A stretch of 64,000 nt of DNA, taken from contig NC_063264.1 in the NCBI RefSeq assembly GCF_019578655.1, forward strand, positions 9,775,213-9,839,212, in the 5' to 3' direction. The stretch comes from Ricinus communis. Taxonomy: Eukaryota > Streptophyta > Magnoliopsida > Malpighiales > Euphorbiaceae. Shown piece by piece: positions 11,196 through 21,434 of this stretch (its first letter is position 1; every line of letters starts with the position of its first letter). A program made the position numbers and the translations under genes. The notes beneath the pieces were generated by a model, which was not told where the DNA came from, ran no database searches, and was given only the letters and a program-made list of their open reading frames with translations.

Positions 11196-11443
11196 TGAAG
11201 AATTTGAACAATGTGTGTATTTTCTATGTATTAGAATTTTAAGTTCTTTACAATGATATGTTGGACATATATACATGTTGAATCTGTTGCCTGCTTCTAT
11301 TCTAACGGTTGCCTTCTAAACGGCTAATTCTACTAGGGGTAAGGTTGAAGTGACCTCTCCTGCTTGCAGGAAAGGTTGCTCCCTTTTTTCTCTAGGGTTA
11401 GTGATAAGAAGCCATACAAGCAAACTAGCTTGTACAACCTCTG
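11196..11443 (-). repeat. copia 5' LTR, outer end truncated
   Basis: Aligns with 6450-6692. Identity stops abruptly after 'tgtacaacctctg' at 11443, where the other LTR continues for about 40 bp and this copy switches to viral leader sequence. Confidence 0.9.
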
Positions 11444-11777
11444 GAAAACAGATTCTGCAAGAGCATCTAAAGCTCCCACAGGCTGCTGAAAGCGTGAATC
11501 TGGTTACAACGCCACGAACTTAGATCTAAATCTTCACTGTTTATTATTTCCTTCTATTTTCTAGATCTCGTTCTAAATTTGGTATCAGAGCCAATTGGGT
11601 TCCGGGATTAGAAGCATATCTACATTACAAAGATTTTACATTCATTTTAGACTGCATCAGGTTTCCTATAGGCAAGTTCTGTTCATTTTATGCTGTGATA
11701 GTAAGTCCCGACGGACGAGGCGAAAGTCAGAGTCGTGGTCCGTGCTTGTCTAGAAAGTTATTTTGGTTTAGGTTAAA
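11444..11777 (+). other. pararetroviral leader
   Basis: Non-coding segment ahead of the movement-protein frame. It contains the tRNA-Met primer-binding site and starts at the junction with the truncated copia LTR. No TATA box or upstream viral promoter is present, since the viral intergenic region would lie beyond the junction. Confidence 0.7.
11580..11592 (+). other. pararetroviral tRNA-Met primer-binding site
   Basis: 'tggtatcagagcc' matches the primer-binding site that starts minus-strand DNA synthesis in Caulimoviridae and numbers position 1 of their circular genomes. Here it is not preceded by an LTR. Confidence 0.85.
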
Positions 11778-12600
11778 ATGAATTTAGAACCTTTCTTCTG
11801 TAGATCTTCTTCTTTCTCAAATTCTTCTGCCTCTGAATCATCGAGGTACAAAGGTCTAGTAAATAGTGAAGAAATCACTATTGAAGATTTTTCAAAGCAT
11901 ATTGACGATTGGGAAATACCCAAAGTCCAAAAGAAACAAATTTATGAGTTTTCAAAGTTCCCTCTCTTCAAGACTGATTTTACAATCAAGACTGAAGAAA
12001 AAGATATCCAAATTTCAAAGCCTTTTGAAGAGATTTATCTCTTAAATCCAAAGACCCTCCAAAAGCATATGGAAAAGGATTATAAGTATATCCACATAGG
12101 TCTAGTCCAGGTAGGTATTAAGCCCCTTACCAGAGAAGGTCTAGATACTTCCATATTAGCCATCCTTAGGGATGCTAGGTTTACAAATTTCTATGATTCC
12201 TGTTAGTACTGTTGAGTCGAGCCTCAATAAAGGACCTATTTCTTTCAATTGTTTTCCAAATATCACGATTTCTTTAAACGATAAAAATGTTTTAAAGAGC
12301 ATCGTTCTTCAAATCAAAACTCACAATTACAAAATGCTTGAAGGATCTATTCCGATAGCATTAATTTTCAAAATTCATTACAAAGCTATGATTTCTGCCT
12401 TTGGTTCCAAACACAAGCTTCACTCACCAAAAGGAGAAACACTGTTCCTACAAACAGATCTATCCAAATCAAACGCAACTATTCCAAAAACCATTCAATG
12501 GAAAGACATTACACTTCCAGAAGAATGGATCCTTGAAGGTGCAACCCAACCTACTTCTCCAAAGCAAACAGAACCAAACACAAACCTTAAACACATAGCC
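11778..12600 (+). pseudogene. viral movement protein region (30K superfamily), frameshifted
   Basis: The frame from ATG 11778 runs to a stop at 12206. Homology continues one frame over from about 12205. Recognisable blocks are 'HIGLVQVGIKPLTREG' and 'LRDARF' before the break, then 'ISFNCFPNITISL', 'IKTHNYKM' and 'LHSPKGETLFLQTD' after it. They match the cell-to-cell movement domain at the start of caulimovirid polyproteins. The break near 12,200 destroys the protein. The region from 12470 onward is also present inverted at 19666 downward. Confidence 0.8.
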
Positions 12601-14149
12601 CAATATCCAGATGGAAAGGTAAAGATCACATTCAACAGAAAGTCAACTTCCTCTAGATTTTCTGATGATGGTTCTTCAACCTCGACCATAGATATTGGAA
12701 GGGTATCCAAAATTCCTTCTGTTATCTATGCTCCTTACAAAGAACCAATTCCATCTCAAACTCAACCCAGATTTTCAACATCTGATGTTCCAAATACACT
12801 TCAGAATGTTGATTACCAAAGCAACATCCCCAGACCAGTCTACACTGATCCAAAGAAAGATGACGAAGATATAGAGATAACCTCTACCCCATCTTCACCA
12901 TCACCATCAGCCATTACCCAAAACCTTGAAGCAGAGATCAACATGATTTCAAAAGAGTTTGAAATTGATAAAAAACTCTTACATGAAGATTTCTATTCAA
13001 AGAAAAACCATCTTAAGAAACTTTGGTTTTTTAAGAATTTTTTAAAAGAAAAAGATAGTATTCAGGAAAAATACTATCAATTTTGCATTCAAAACAAAGC
13101 CCAAATCAAATTTTTTGATTGGTTTCAAATTTACTGCAAAGAAAATGGTATCCTTTATCCCTTTAAAGATAAGTCCATTAGTCCTGTCACAGTAAGGAAC
13201 AAAGCCCCTGAATGGAAGGTAGGAGAAAACCTAACTGTCCAGTCTGAGCATCCTCCCCTTAGGAAGATAACCATTCCTTATGGAGAGAGTGAGATAGAGG
13301 CTACACCTTACAAATTGATAGGCGAAGACCTAGATAGAAATGTCAAGAACATTGTTCAGCAGAACAATTTCTCAAACACCTGTCTAAACACTATAGGAAA
13401 GCAACTGGTTAGAATAGAAAACCAGATCCAAAAGCCCCCTGTAGTGGTGACATCTCCAATCCCCAGTACTGATCAACCAAAAGAGTCGAACCAATCAGAG
13501 AAGCTTAAAAACCCAGTTTTTAAGCCTTATCAGCTTACAAAGCCAAGCTAAGACCATTTCCAAAAGCAAACTGAGTTTGCCAAAGCAGTCAGAGAACAGC
13601 TAAGTAGATTAGCAACCTCTGAGTCGTCCAAAAATCTAGTGCCAGATACTCCTCAAAGCAGTAGGAATATCAGTGCAATAGGACAAGCCCAAAGCGATGA
13701 ATCAAATGATTCAGAGCTTGAAAGCCCCATTCCAAAACCCTTCAACATCAACAGATTAGGAATCCAAGCCCCTAGATTTACCTGGAATACTCCTAGGAGT
13801 ACTGCTCCAGATCTAGGAATTGAAAATAGGAACAACATCCTAACCCAGTCTAGATTCAATGCCTCCTCCGTCTATGAATGGAATATAGATGGAATGTCTG
13901 AGTACAACATCCTTGGTCTCTTGCAACAGATGACCATGGCAGCCAATGCCTACAAAACCCAAAGTGGTACCTCCGATAGAGCCATTGCTGAGCTCCTGAT
14001 AGCTGGATTTTCTGGCCAATTAAAAGGATGGTGGGATTATCATCTCACTCAAGCACAACAACTCCAAATCCTAGGTGCTATCCAAACCACAGTAGAAGGA
14101 ACTCCCATTCTAGATGAAATAGGAAATCCAATTGAGGATGCAGTGTCAA
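12470..14149 (+). repeat. left arm of a 1,680-bp viral inverted repeat
   Basis: Pairs with 17987-19666 on the opposite strand with equal arm length and no visible gaps. About a dozen substitutions were counted by eye, so about 99% identity. A 3,837-bp spacer separates the arms. Confidence 0.92.
12600..14149 (+). pseudogene. viral capsid region, plus copy, truncated
   Basis: Continuation of the polyprotein frame. It is Ser/Pro/Thr-rich with charged stretches, then the capsid core with 'GQLKGWWDYHLT' (13,990s-14,050), a conserved caulimovirid capsid block. A TAA at 13549-13551 interrupts the frame where the inverted copy reads CAA (Gln); the same frame is open again afterwards. Homology ends at 14149, the junction with minus-strand viral DNA, so the C-terminal capsid, protease and polymerase are missing from this copy. 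Confidence 0.82.
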
Positions 14150-14855
14150 TATGGGCTTTGTCTTTTTTGAAATGCTTGAATTTGGCTGAACCAGTAACCT
14201 CAAGGATTGACTGGTAATAAGCCTGAGGCTTTGAAATATTCCAGGGTTTAAAAAACCAACCTGGAGGAAAAATCTTTGAAACCAATTTTGAGGGGCTTTC
14301 TGTGCAGAATCCTTCCTCAATGGTTAAAACATTTTGAAAAATAGGTTTTTCCAAATACTCATTTGATTTAAAACGTTTTGATTGCGTCAAAACAATCTCC
14401 TGAGAGTTTGGCTTTGAAAAACTATTTGAGTTTTGAGATAGATTTGGAGGGAAAATCTCTATCTCGGTATTTTGAAAAGGGATAGATAATATACCTTTAC
14501 CCTTTGTAGAGGAAGAGGACGACTTTGGAGTCGCTTCTGGCTTTGGAATAATTTGCTTTGTAGATTGTTCAGACAGGGATTGAACCATTTGTCTTTTGTA
14601 TTCTTCCACCCTTTGAATGAATTCAGGGTCTTGCTGAGCAAGCCATTCCTGAATTTGTTTGGCTTGATCGGCTTTGAAAGGATCCATTTGTTGTTGAACT
14701 GGATCCGGTTGATTAATTTCTTCTTGGATTATCTCAGTCCAAGTCCTTATGGGCTTTGAAGTTGAAGGGAGAACTTCCTTCACTGGTCTTTGAATTTGGG
14801 CCGGTTTTGAACTAGCCGTGGACTTTTCTTCTTTGGACTTCGATTTTCTTGGCAT
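14150..14855 (-). pseudogene. viral second ORF (function unknown), 3'-truncated at the inversion junction
   Basis: The frame starts at ATG 14855, six bases after the stop of the RNase H frame, and stays open to the junction at 14150 (about 235 codons). Beyond it the reading frame runs into antisense capsid sequence. The product is Ser/Lys/Pro/Gln-rich with low-complexity segments. It ends with a more ordered block, 'FKPWNISKPQAYYQSILEVT', of a type seen in ORF2-like proteins of endogenous caulimovirids. No enzyme motif is visible. A second copy of its first ~100 codons is at 19961-19663. Confidence 0.7.
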
Positions 14856-15316
14856 TTTGTATCACTCCTGTTTTTGTAAGAACTCTCTGGTTAGAAAGTC
14901 AGGAATAGAATTTGATTCTCCTCGAATAAATTCAATCTCAAAATCAAAAACGGATAAGATAGCTTGCCAACGGGCGAAAATCTGTTTTGAAGCTATATTT
15001 TGGACATCTTTTTGTAAAACTTCTTTTGCAGACTTGCAATCAATTCTTAAAAGAAATTTTTGATTTAAAAGATCGCTTTGAAATTTAGAAATACAGAGAA
15101 CTATCGAAAGGATTTCCTTTTTGATAGTAGAATAATTCTTTTGGGTATCATTCCAGTGAGCAGAAGTAAACTGGACAATACATTCTTTGGAATTTTGAAC
15201 TTGCTTTAGAATCCCACCGTATCCTAACTCTGATGCATCCGTTTCTACAATTTTAAATGCAGAAGGATCAGCTAGATGCAAGCAAGGAATTTCTAAAACT
15301 TGTTTTTTAATGCTTT
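14557..15316 (-). repeat. 760-bp viral direct repeat, copy 1
   Basis: Same orientation and length as 19663-20422 (offset 5,106 bp). It covers the end of RNase H and the start of the second ORF. By eye only two or three substitutions separate the copies. Confidence 0.92.
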
Positions 15317-15416
15317 GGACTATCTTTGTATGTTGATCAGACCAAGGAGGAGGGTTTTTCCTTAGCCTATCATGCAGAGGCTTTGCAAGACAGTTTAAAT
15401 TAGGATAAAAATCCAT
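14862..15416 (-). pseudogene. viral RNase H domain
   Basis: A 184-codon open frame has 'VETDASELGYGGIL' (first catalytic Asp), 'KKEILSIVLCI' with its Glu and 'LRIDCKSAKEVL' with its Asp, ending with the usual tail '…PDFLTREF'. This is the C-terminal RNase H of a caulimovirid polyprotein. The segment itself is open but is cut off from RT by stops and frameshifts between 15417 and 15775. Confidence 0.85.
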
Positions 15417-16110
15417 GACATAATTTAAACTACCAAGAAATCTTCGTCGGGGTTTTCCAAAATTTTATCCGGAAACTTTGGAAGTGAATGCAAGGGATCT
15501 CTCAATTGGAGTAATTGTACCCTGAGAGATGTAATGACCAAGAAATCTAATTTCGTTTGAAAAGAGATATCTTAGACTTTGAAACCACTAAACCATTTTT
15601 CTTAACAACATAGAAAACGTTTCTAGATGTTTAAAATGTTTGTTCAATGGAATTTGAAAAGATTAAAACATCATCTATGTAGACAATGCGAACTTTGAAA
15701 TGGATTAAAAATGTCATTCATGATTTTCCGAAATTTAGAAGGGCATTTTTAATCCAAAAGGCATCACATTCCACTCATATTGGCCGAATGGAATTTGTAA
15801 ATGCCGTTTTGTAACGATCTTTTGGATCAATCTGGATTTGCCAAAATCCTGATTTCATGTCAAACTTTGAAAAGATGAATGCAGAATGCAGTTCTTGTAA
15901 AAGATCTTTCTTATTTGGAATAGGATACCTAATCCACTTAAGAGCTTTGTTCAAGGGTTTATAGTTGAACATAGAAAGCTGCACAAGACCAAGGTGATCT
16001 AGACTTTGAAATTAAACCTTTAGACTCAAGATCTTTAATCTCTAATCTGCAATGGCTTTCTAAAGACTCATTCATCTGGATGGGTCTGGCTTTAGTAGGG
16101 ATTTGCTTAT
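15417..16110 (-). pseudogene. viral reverse transcriptase domain, frameshifted
   Basis: N-terminal RT blocks 'KARPIQMNESLESHCRLEI' and 'SPWSCAAFYV' (before about 15965) are followed in another frame by 'KFDMKSGFWQIQI' and 'YKTAFT' (15984-15775). The catalytic 'YIDDVLI' reads from 15681 down to about 15661 in yet another frame. At least three breaks are present. RT in these viruses copies pregenomic RNA to DNA; this copy cannot make it. Confidence 0.87.
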
Positions 16111-17266
16111 CTGAAAAATCGTTTTCATATGGCAAATTTACCATATGTTGCTTTCGATTCCAAAAAGCATTTGGAAGATCAGAACAGAGTTCATTCTCAA
16201 TCTTCATTTGAAAATCAGAAATTTTTCTTTGAATAAAATCATTTTGCAGTTGATCTAGGATTCTCTTCAAACCCACATCTTGTTGAAGATGAGAAAGATG
16301 GGTTTGTTTACCTTTGATCAAAGCATTGATTTCAAAATTGTAAATGGAATGTGCTTTGATAAGATTCAAATTTCTCTTTTTTGGTTTTTCTAGAAAAGGA
16401 AAAATAATCTTTAAATCTTTAGCTTTGAAAATGATTCCAGCAGTTGTCACTTTAAAGGGAGTTATCAAATTGATAAACGGAGTCCCTAAGATAACAGTTT
16501 GCTGAAGATCCTTTGTAAGAATAAAAACATTCTTTAAAGCAATGTTATTATTAAGAATTGCGGCTTCAGTTTTACCAGCAATCTTAATCTTTGAAGAATT
16601 GGCTGAAGTCAGCCTTTCTTTGGTTTCTTGATGAAACCTTCTAGGAACCGATTCGCGATTGATACAATTGAGGTCCGCTCCTGTATCAAACAACGCGATG
16701 GTTTCTATCTGGAAATCACCAGGGAAAACAAGCTTTATTTGAATCAAATATTTTCTTAAAGTAATTTCCTTTAAAACATTGATAAAGTTTTCAGGAACAT
16801 TTTCAGAAACTTCAAGGTTTTGAAAATCATTTTCCTCATCAGAATCAGAATCACTATTCTGCTTGAGGATCAGGCTTTGGAGCAAAACAGAATCATTTTG
16901 TTGTTTTTCTTTCAACTCTTTGAGTTCTGTTTTGATGGTTTTAATCTCCTTCTGGAGTTCCTGAACAGTAGGAAGAGGGTTTTTTGACTTCTTCCCTTTG
17001 TCCAAAATCGTAGTAAGATCATAAGTATTCTTACTAGAAGAAGGAACCAGAGATTCAGTTTTTAAAATTTCTTTTAAAACCTGTTTTTGAATGAGAGGAT
17101 CATTAATATGCTTTACAGCCTCAAGAAGAGCTTCTTGTTGCCTAGTGAGCATATTAATGTTCTTTGAAGAGCTCTCTGAATCATCTCGAACAATCGGTTG
17201 AGGTTTTGATTTCATCAATTTGAAATTCTTCCTCACTGTTTGAGAACTCTGATTCAGATGAATCAA
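16111..17266 (-). pseudogene. viral aspartic protease and flanking polyprotein region
   Basis: An open frame from about 17266 holds a coiled-coil-like Lys/Glu stretch ('LQKEIKTIKTELKELKEK'), an acidic stretch and then the protease core with 'ALFDTGADLNCI' (D-T-G active site near 16,680), followed by 'VILGTPFI'. It stays open into the first RT block to about 15959. The frame entering from the zinc-finger side is different, so a frameshift separates it from the capsid end near 17,230-17,260. Confidence 0.83.
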
Positions 17267-17302
17267 CTAGAAGAGCAGAAATCTTTTGCAAAACTTCTTC
17301 TT

Positions 17303-18254
17303 CTATTTGAAGCTCAAGAAGTCTTTTGGAAAACTTACAATACTTCGAAGTATGGCCTTTCTTACCACATTTAAAGCATGTAATTTTTGAAAAATCTTTT
17401 TTAGAATCTTTCTTTGGAAATTTAGAATGAAATTTGGAAGAAGATGGTTTTTTATAGAAATTCTACTTGCTTTTAGAAGGCTTTCTATATTTGGAAAATC
17501 GCTTCTTTTTGAAAGACTTTGAATAAGAATCAACTTTGCATTTCCCTTTGCAACTAGACACGGGCTCTATTGGGTTATACTCAAACTGGTTACAGAAACT
17601 ATCTAGTTCCTTCCTAGTCTTTTTCATCTCCCATTTGAGCTGTCTTTGAAGCTTAAGGTCATGACAAATCTTTAAACCTTCTTTCTGGGTTAGACTAACT
17701 AACTCACCATAAGTGTAGAAATCATAAGGGATTTGACCGTTATGGGCTTCTCTTATGGTATTCCTAACTCTTTCACCTAAAATCTTAGGTAAACCGGCTA
17801 AGAACTTTTCTTTCCAGAAAGGTTGGCTAGAATCTTCCCTAAGCATGACTCTGGTTAGTAAAGTGTCTTTGTAACTTTGGAAGTTGCTAAGCTTCTTACA
17901 GGTAAGGTTGCTAAGGAGCTCGGTATTTTTTTCTTTGAGCAGAGAAGGGTCTCCTTTGAAATGAAGAGAAATAGTGAGGATTAGAGTTGACACTGCATCC
18001 TCAATTAGATTTCCTATTTCATCTAGAATGGGAGTTCCTTCTACTGTGGTTTGGATAGCACATAGGATTTGGAGTTGTTGTGCTTGAGTGAGATGATAAT
18101 CCCACCATCCTTTTAATTGGCCAGAAAATCCAGCTATCAGGAGCTCAGCAATGGCTCTATCGGAGGTACCACTTTGGGTTTTGTAGGCATTGGCTGCCAT
18201 GGTCATCTGTTGCAAGAGACCAAGGATGTTGTACTCAGACATTCCATCTATATT
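17303..18254 (-). pseudogene. viral capsid core and CCHC zinc finger, minus copy
   Basis: From 18242 the frame gives the capsid core: 'GQLKGWWDYHLT', then 'LSNLTCKKLSNFQSYKDTL', 'GLPKILGERVRNTI' and a basic tail 'KSFKKKRFSKYRK', ending at a stop at 17463. A shifted frame at 17338-17395 encodes 'CFKCGKKGHTSKYC', a C-X2-C-X4-H-X4-C zinc knuckle that would bind viral RNA. A TAG at about 18255 separates this from the upstream capsid part; the plus copy has TGG (Trp) there. Confidence 0.82.
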
Positions 18255-19666
18255 CTATTCATAGACGGAGGAGGCATTGAATCTAGACTGGGTTAGGATG
18301 TTGTTCCTATTTTCAATTCCTAGATCTGGAGCAGTACTCCTAGGAGTATTCCAGGTAAATCTAGGGGCTTGGATTCCTAATCTGTTGATGTTGAAGGGTT
18401 TTGGAATGGGGCTTTCAAGCTCTGAATCATTTGATTCATCGCTTTGGGCTTGTCCTATTGCATTGATATTCCTACTGCTTTGAGGAGTATCTGACACTAG
18501 ATTTTTGGACGACTCAGAGGTTGCTAATCTACTTAGCTGTTCTCTGACTGCTTTGGCAAACTCAGTTTGCTTTTGGAAATGGTCTTGGCTTGGCTTTGTA
18601 AGCTGATAAGGCTTAAAAACTGGGTTTTTAAGCTTCTCTGATTGGTTCGACTCTTTTGGTTGATCAGTACTGGGGATTGGAGATGTCACCACTACAGGGG
18701 GCTTTTGGATCTGGTTTTCTATTCTAACCAGTTGCTTTCCTATAGTGTTTAAACAGGTGTTTGAGAAATTGTTCTGCTGAACAATGTTCTTGACATTTCT
18801 ATCTAGGTCTTCGCCTATCAATTTGTAAGGTGTAGCCTCTATCTCACTCTCTCCACAAGGAATGGTTATCTTCCTAAGGGGAGGATGCTCAGACTGGACA
18901 GTTAGGTTTTCTCCTACCTTCCATTCAGGGGCTTTGTTCCTTACTGTGACAGGACTAATGGACTTATCCTTAAAGGGATAAAGGATACCATTTTCTTTGC
19001 AGTAAATTTGAAACCAATCAAAAAATTTGATTTGGGCTTTGTTTTGAATGCAAAATTGATAGTATTTTTCCTGAATACTATCTTTTTCTTTTAAAAAATT
19101 CTTAAAAAACCAAAGTTTCTTAAGATAGTTTTTCTTTGAATAGAAATCTTCATGTAAGAGTTCTTTATCAATTTCAAACTCTTTTGAAATCATGTTGATC
19201 TCTGCTTCAAGGTTTTGGGTAATGGCTGATGGTGATGGTGAAGATGGGGTAGAGGTTATCTCTATATCTTCGTCATCTTTCTTTGGATTAGTGTAGACTA
19301 GTCTGGGGATGTTGCTTTGGTAATCAACATTCTGAAGTGTATTTGGAACATCAGATGTTGAAAATCTGGGTTGAGTTTGAGATGGAATTGGTTCTTTGTA
19401 AGGAGCATAGATAACAGAAGGAATTTTGGATACCCTTTCAATATCTATGGTCGAGGTTGAAGAACCATCATCAGAAAATCTAGAGGAAGTTGACTTTCTG
19501 TTGAATGTGATCTTTACCTTTCCATCTGGATATTGGGCTATGTGTTTAAGGTTTGTGTTTGGTTCTGTTTGCTTTGGAGAAGTAGGTTGGGTTGCACCTT
19601 CAAGGATCCATTCTTCTGGAAGTGTAATGTCTTTCCATTGAATGGTTTTTGGAATAGTTGCGTTTG
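17987..19666 (-). repeat. right arm of the 1,680-bp viral inverted repeat
   Basis: Reverse complement of 12470-14149 at about 99% identity by eye. Both ends of the arm coincide with viral rearrangement junctions. Confidence 0.92.
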
Positions 19667-19961
19667 TAGATGGTTCAGACAGGGATTGAACCATTTGTCT
19701 TTTGTATTCTTCCACCCTTTGAATGAATTCAGGGTCTTGCTGAGCAAGCCATTCCTGAATTTGTTTGGCTTGATCGGCTTTGAAAGGATCCATTTGTTGT
19801 TGAACTGGATCCGGTTGATTAATTTCTTCTTGGATTATCTCAGTCCAAGTCCTTATGGGCTTTGAAGTTGAAGGGAGAACTTCCTTCACTGGTCTTTGAA
19901 TTTGGGCCGGTTTTGAACTAGCCGTGGACTTTTCTTCTTTGGACTTCGATTTTCTTGGCAT
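18255..19961 (-). pseudogene. chimeric viral frame: second-ORF start joined in frame to movement/capsid sequence
   Basis: A 568-codon open frame begins at ATG 19961 with about 100 codons of the second ORF. At about 19663-19666 it switches to the end of the movement-protein region and continues through the N-terminal capsid region to a TAG at 18255-18257. At the join the two parents share the 4 bases CAAA and are similar for about 19 bp, suggesting a microhomology-guided deletion. The join is in frame, so this is the longest viral frame of the locus, but it lacks the capsid core and all enzymes. It is a rearrangement product, not a normal viral gene. Confidence 0.75.
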
Positions 19962-20422
19962 TTTGTATCACTCCTGTTTTTGTAAGAACTCTCTGGTTAG
20001 AAAGTCAGGAATAGAATTTGATTCTCCTCGAATAAATTCAATCTCAAAATCAAAAACGGATAAGATAGCTTGCCAACGGGCGAAAATCTATTTTGAAGCT
20101 ATATTTTGGACATCTTTTTGTAAAACTTCTTTTGCAGACTTGCAATCAATTCTTAAAAGAAATTTTTGATTTAAAAGATCGCTTTGAAATTTAGAAATAC
20201 AGAGAACTATCGAAAGGATTTCCTTTTTGATAGTAGAATAATTCTTTTGGGTATCATTCCAGTGAGCAGAAGTAAACTGGACAATACATTCTTTGGAATT
20301 TTGAACTTGCTTTAGAATCCCACCGTATCCTAACTCTGATGCATCCGTTTCTACAATTTTAAATGCAGAAGGATCAGCTAGATGCAAGCAAGGAATTTCT
20401 AAAACTTGTTTTTTAATGCTTT
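19663..20422 (-). repeat. 760-bp viral direct repeat, copy 2, with partial RNase H
   Basis: Carries the C-terminal RNase H (open 20387-20088, then a TAG where the other copy has CAG) and the start of the second ORF. Homology stops at 20422, the right edge of viral DNA, where AT-rich host sequence begins. Confidence 0.9.
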
Positions 20423-21434
20423 ATCAATTTTTTATAGGATTAGAAATGGATATAAAATTATAATATTATTAGGATTGAATTAAATTAATAACTAATTAAT
20501 TCTATTAGAATTAGAAATCTAAATTAATTAGATATAGGATTAGGATAAAGTGAGATTAGTAATTTTAATAATTAGACTCGTTATATACACTTAAATTTTT
20601 CATTATTAGTTTTCCAATTTAATAAATTTATAATTAGATTACAATTTTGCCTAAGCTGAATTTATTATTACTCGTATAGTAAAGGATTATCTATATAAAA
20701 GCACGAAATTCAACTGCTTTAAGAAGATGGATTGAAGATTGGGGAAGGTAAGGTAAGGTAAGGTAGGAAACGCTTAATCTTGCCTATGAGAACACTACAG
20801 CAGAATTCATTCAAGAACTCTCGTCATTCTAGTTAGAAGGTTTAACATAGATTGATGAATTCCCATGGCTTGCCATAATTTTTGATTGAATGCGATACTA
20901 TGGAGGTTCAAGATTCACTAATTCCATTATGATCTCATGGTATTAATTTTTTGCTTTCTTCTAGCTTGTGAATGTTTTAGGATGATTGGGCTATCTCTTT
21001 GCCTGTGAATGTGTTCAGTATTGTTAAAAGGGGAATGCTTTAGTATTCAGTTGTTTGAGCTATGCCTATCTCCTTCCTTTTATTTATGTTCAAGGATTGA
21101 TATTGGTTTATTAAGCTTTATTTGGTAACTTTGATGTGATCAGTAAGAGCATTGATTGAAGTAGAGAATCTTCCTGGAGAAAACATGAATCATTTTTCTG
21201 TCAAATGAAGTTACATTGATTACAATGACTGACGTAGGATAAAAACGACAAATTTAAAGCTTCATTTTGTTGCATTTCGTCATGTTTCTTGCACCGCATG
21301 CAAGTGCTTCATGCCACCTGGGATAGTTCGGGGACTGAGACTCGGGTAAAGATCACACTTGGTAGAATGTGAGGACACTGAAGAAAGTGACCCTGCAAAA
21401 ACAACAGGACAGGTAAACCACTGTGATGCAGGAT
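20423..21434. other. intergenic DNA between viral locus and receptor-kinase gene
   Basis: AT-rich up to about 20700, then moderate composition. It contains a short GGTAA pentanucleotide repeat at 20745-20768. The part next to 21434 should include the 3' UTR of the kinase gene. No gene is recognised. Confidence 0.6.

Larger units (their letters stand above)
6450..11443 (-). mobile_element. decayed Ty1/copia retrotransposon (about 5 kb)
   Basis: Two directly repeated LTRs (6450-6733 and 11196-11443) flank an internal region. In minus-strand order this holds a Met-tRNA primer-binding site, gag, protease/gag-pre-integrase, integrase, reverse transcriptase and RNase H, then a polypurine tract. 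Integrase before RT is the copia order. All frames are broken by stops and frameshifts, so the element is non-autonomous. By eye the LTRs differ at about 18 of 240 aligned positions, an old insertion. The outer ~40 bp of the 5' LTR is missing at 11443, where pararetroviral sequence begins. No clean target-site duplication can be seen because one side is a (TA)n tract and the other is the viral junction. Confidence 0.92.
11444..20422. other. endogenous pararetrovirus locus (Caulimoviridae, florendovirus-like), rearranged
   Basis: About 9 kb of old viral DNA in two opposed parts. The plus part (11444-14149) carries leader, movement and capsid regions. The minus part (14150-20422) carries, in reading order, an RNase H piece, the start of a second ORF joined to capsid sequence, zinc finger, protease, RT, RNase H and the second ORF again. 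The order movement protein, capsid, zinc finger, protease, RT, RNase H, then a separate ORF fits the florendovirus plan; the genus is inferred from this order. There is no integrase and no LTR, which separates it from retrotransposons. All major frames carry stops, frameshifts or rearrangement junctions, so no intact viral genome is present. Confidence 0.88.

Noticed and set aside
11580..11592. Primer-binding site of a second LTR retrotransposon
   Set aside because: No LTR precedes it and the following frames are movement protein and capsid, so it is the pararetroviral primer site.
12495..12710. Minus-strand frame inside the plus-strand viral region (also 13653-13859, and mirror frames 18277-18483 and 19426-19641)
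   Set aside because: They are antisense shadows of the movement/capsid frames and recur only because the region is an inverted repeat.
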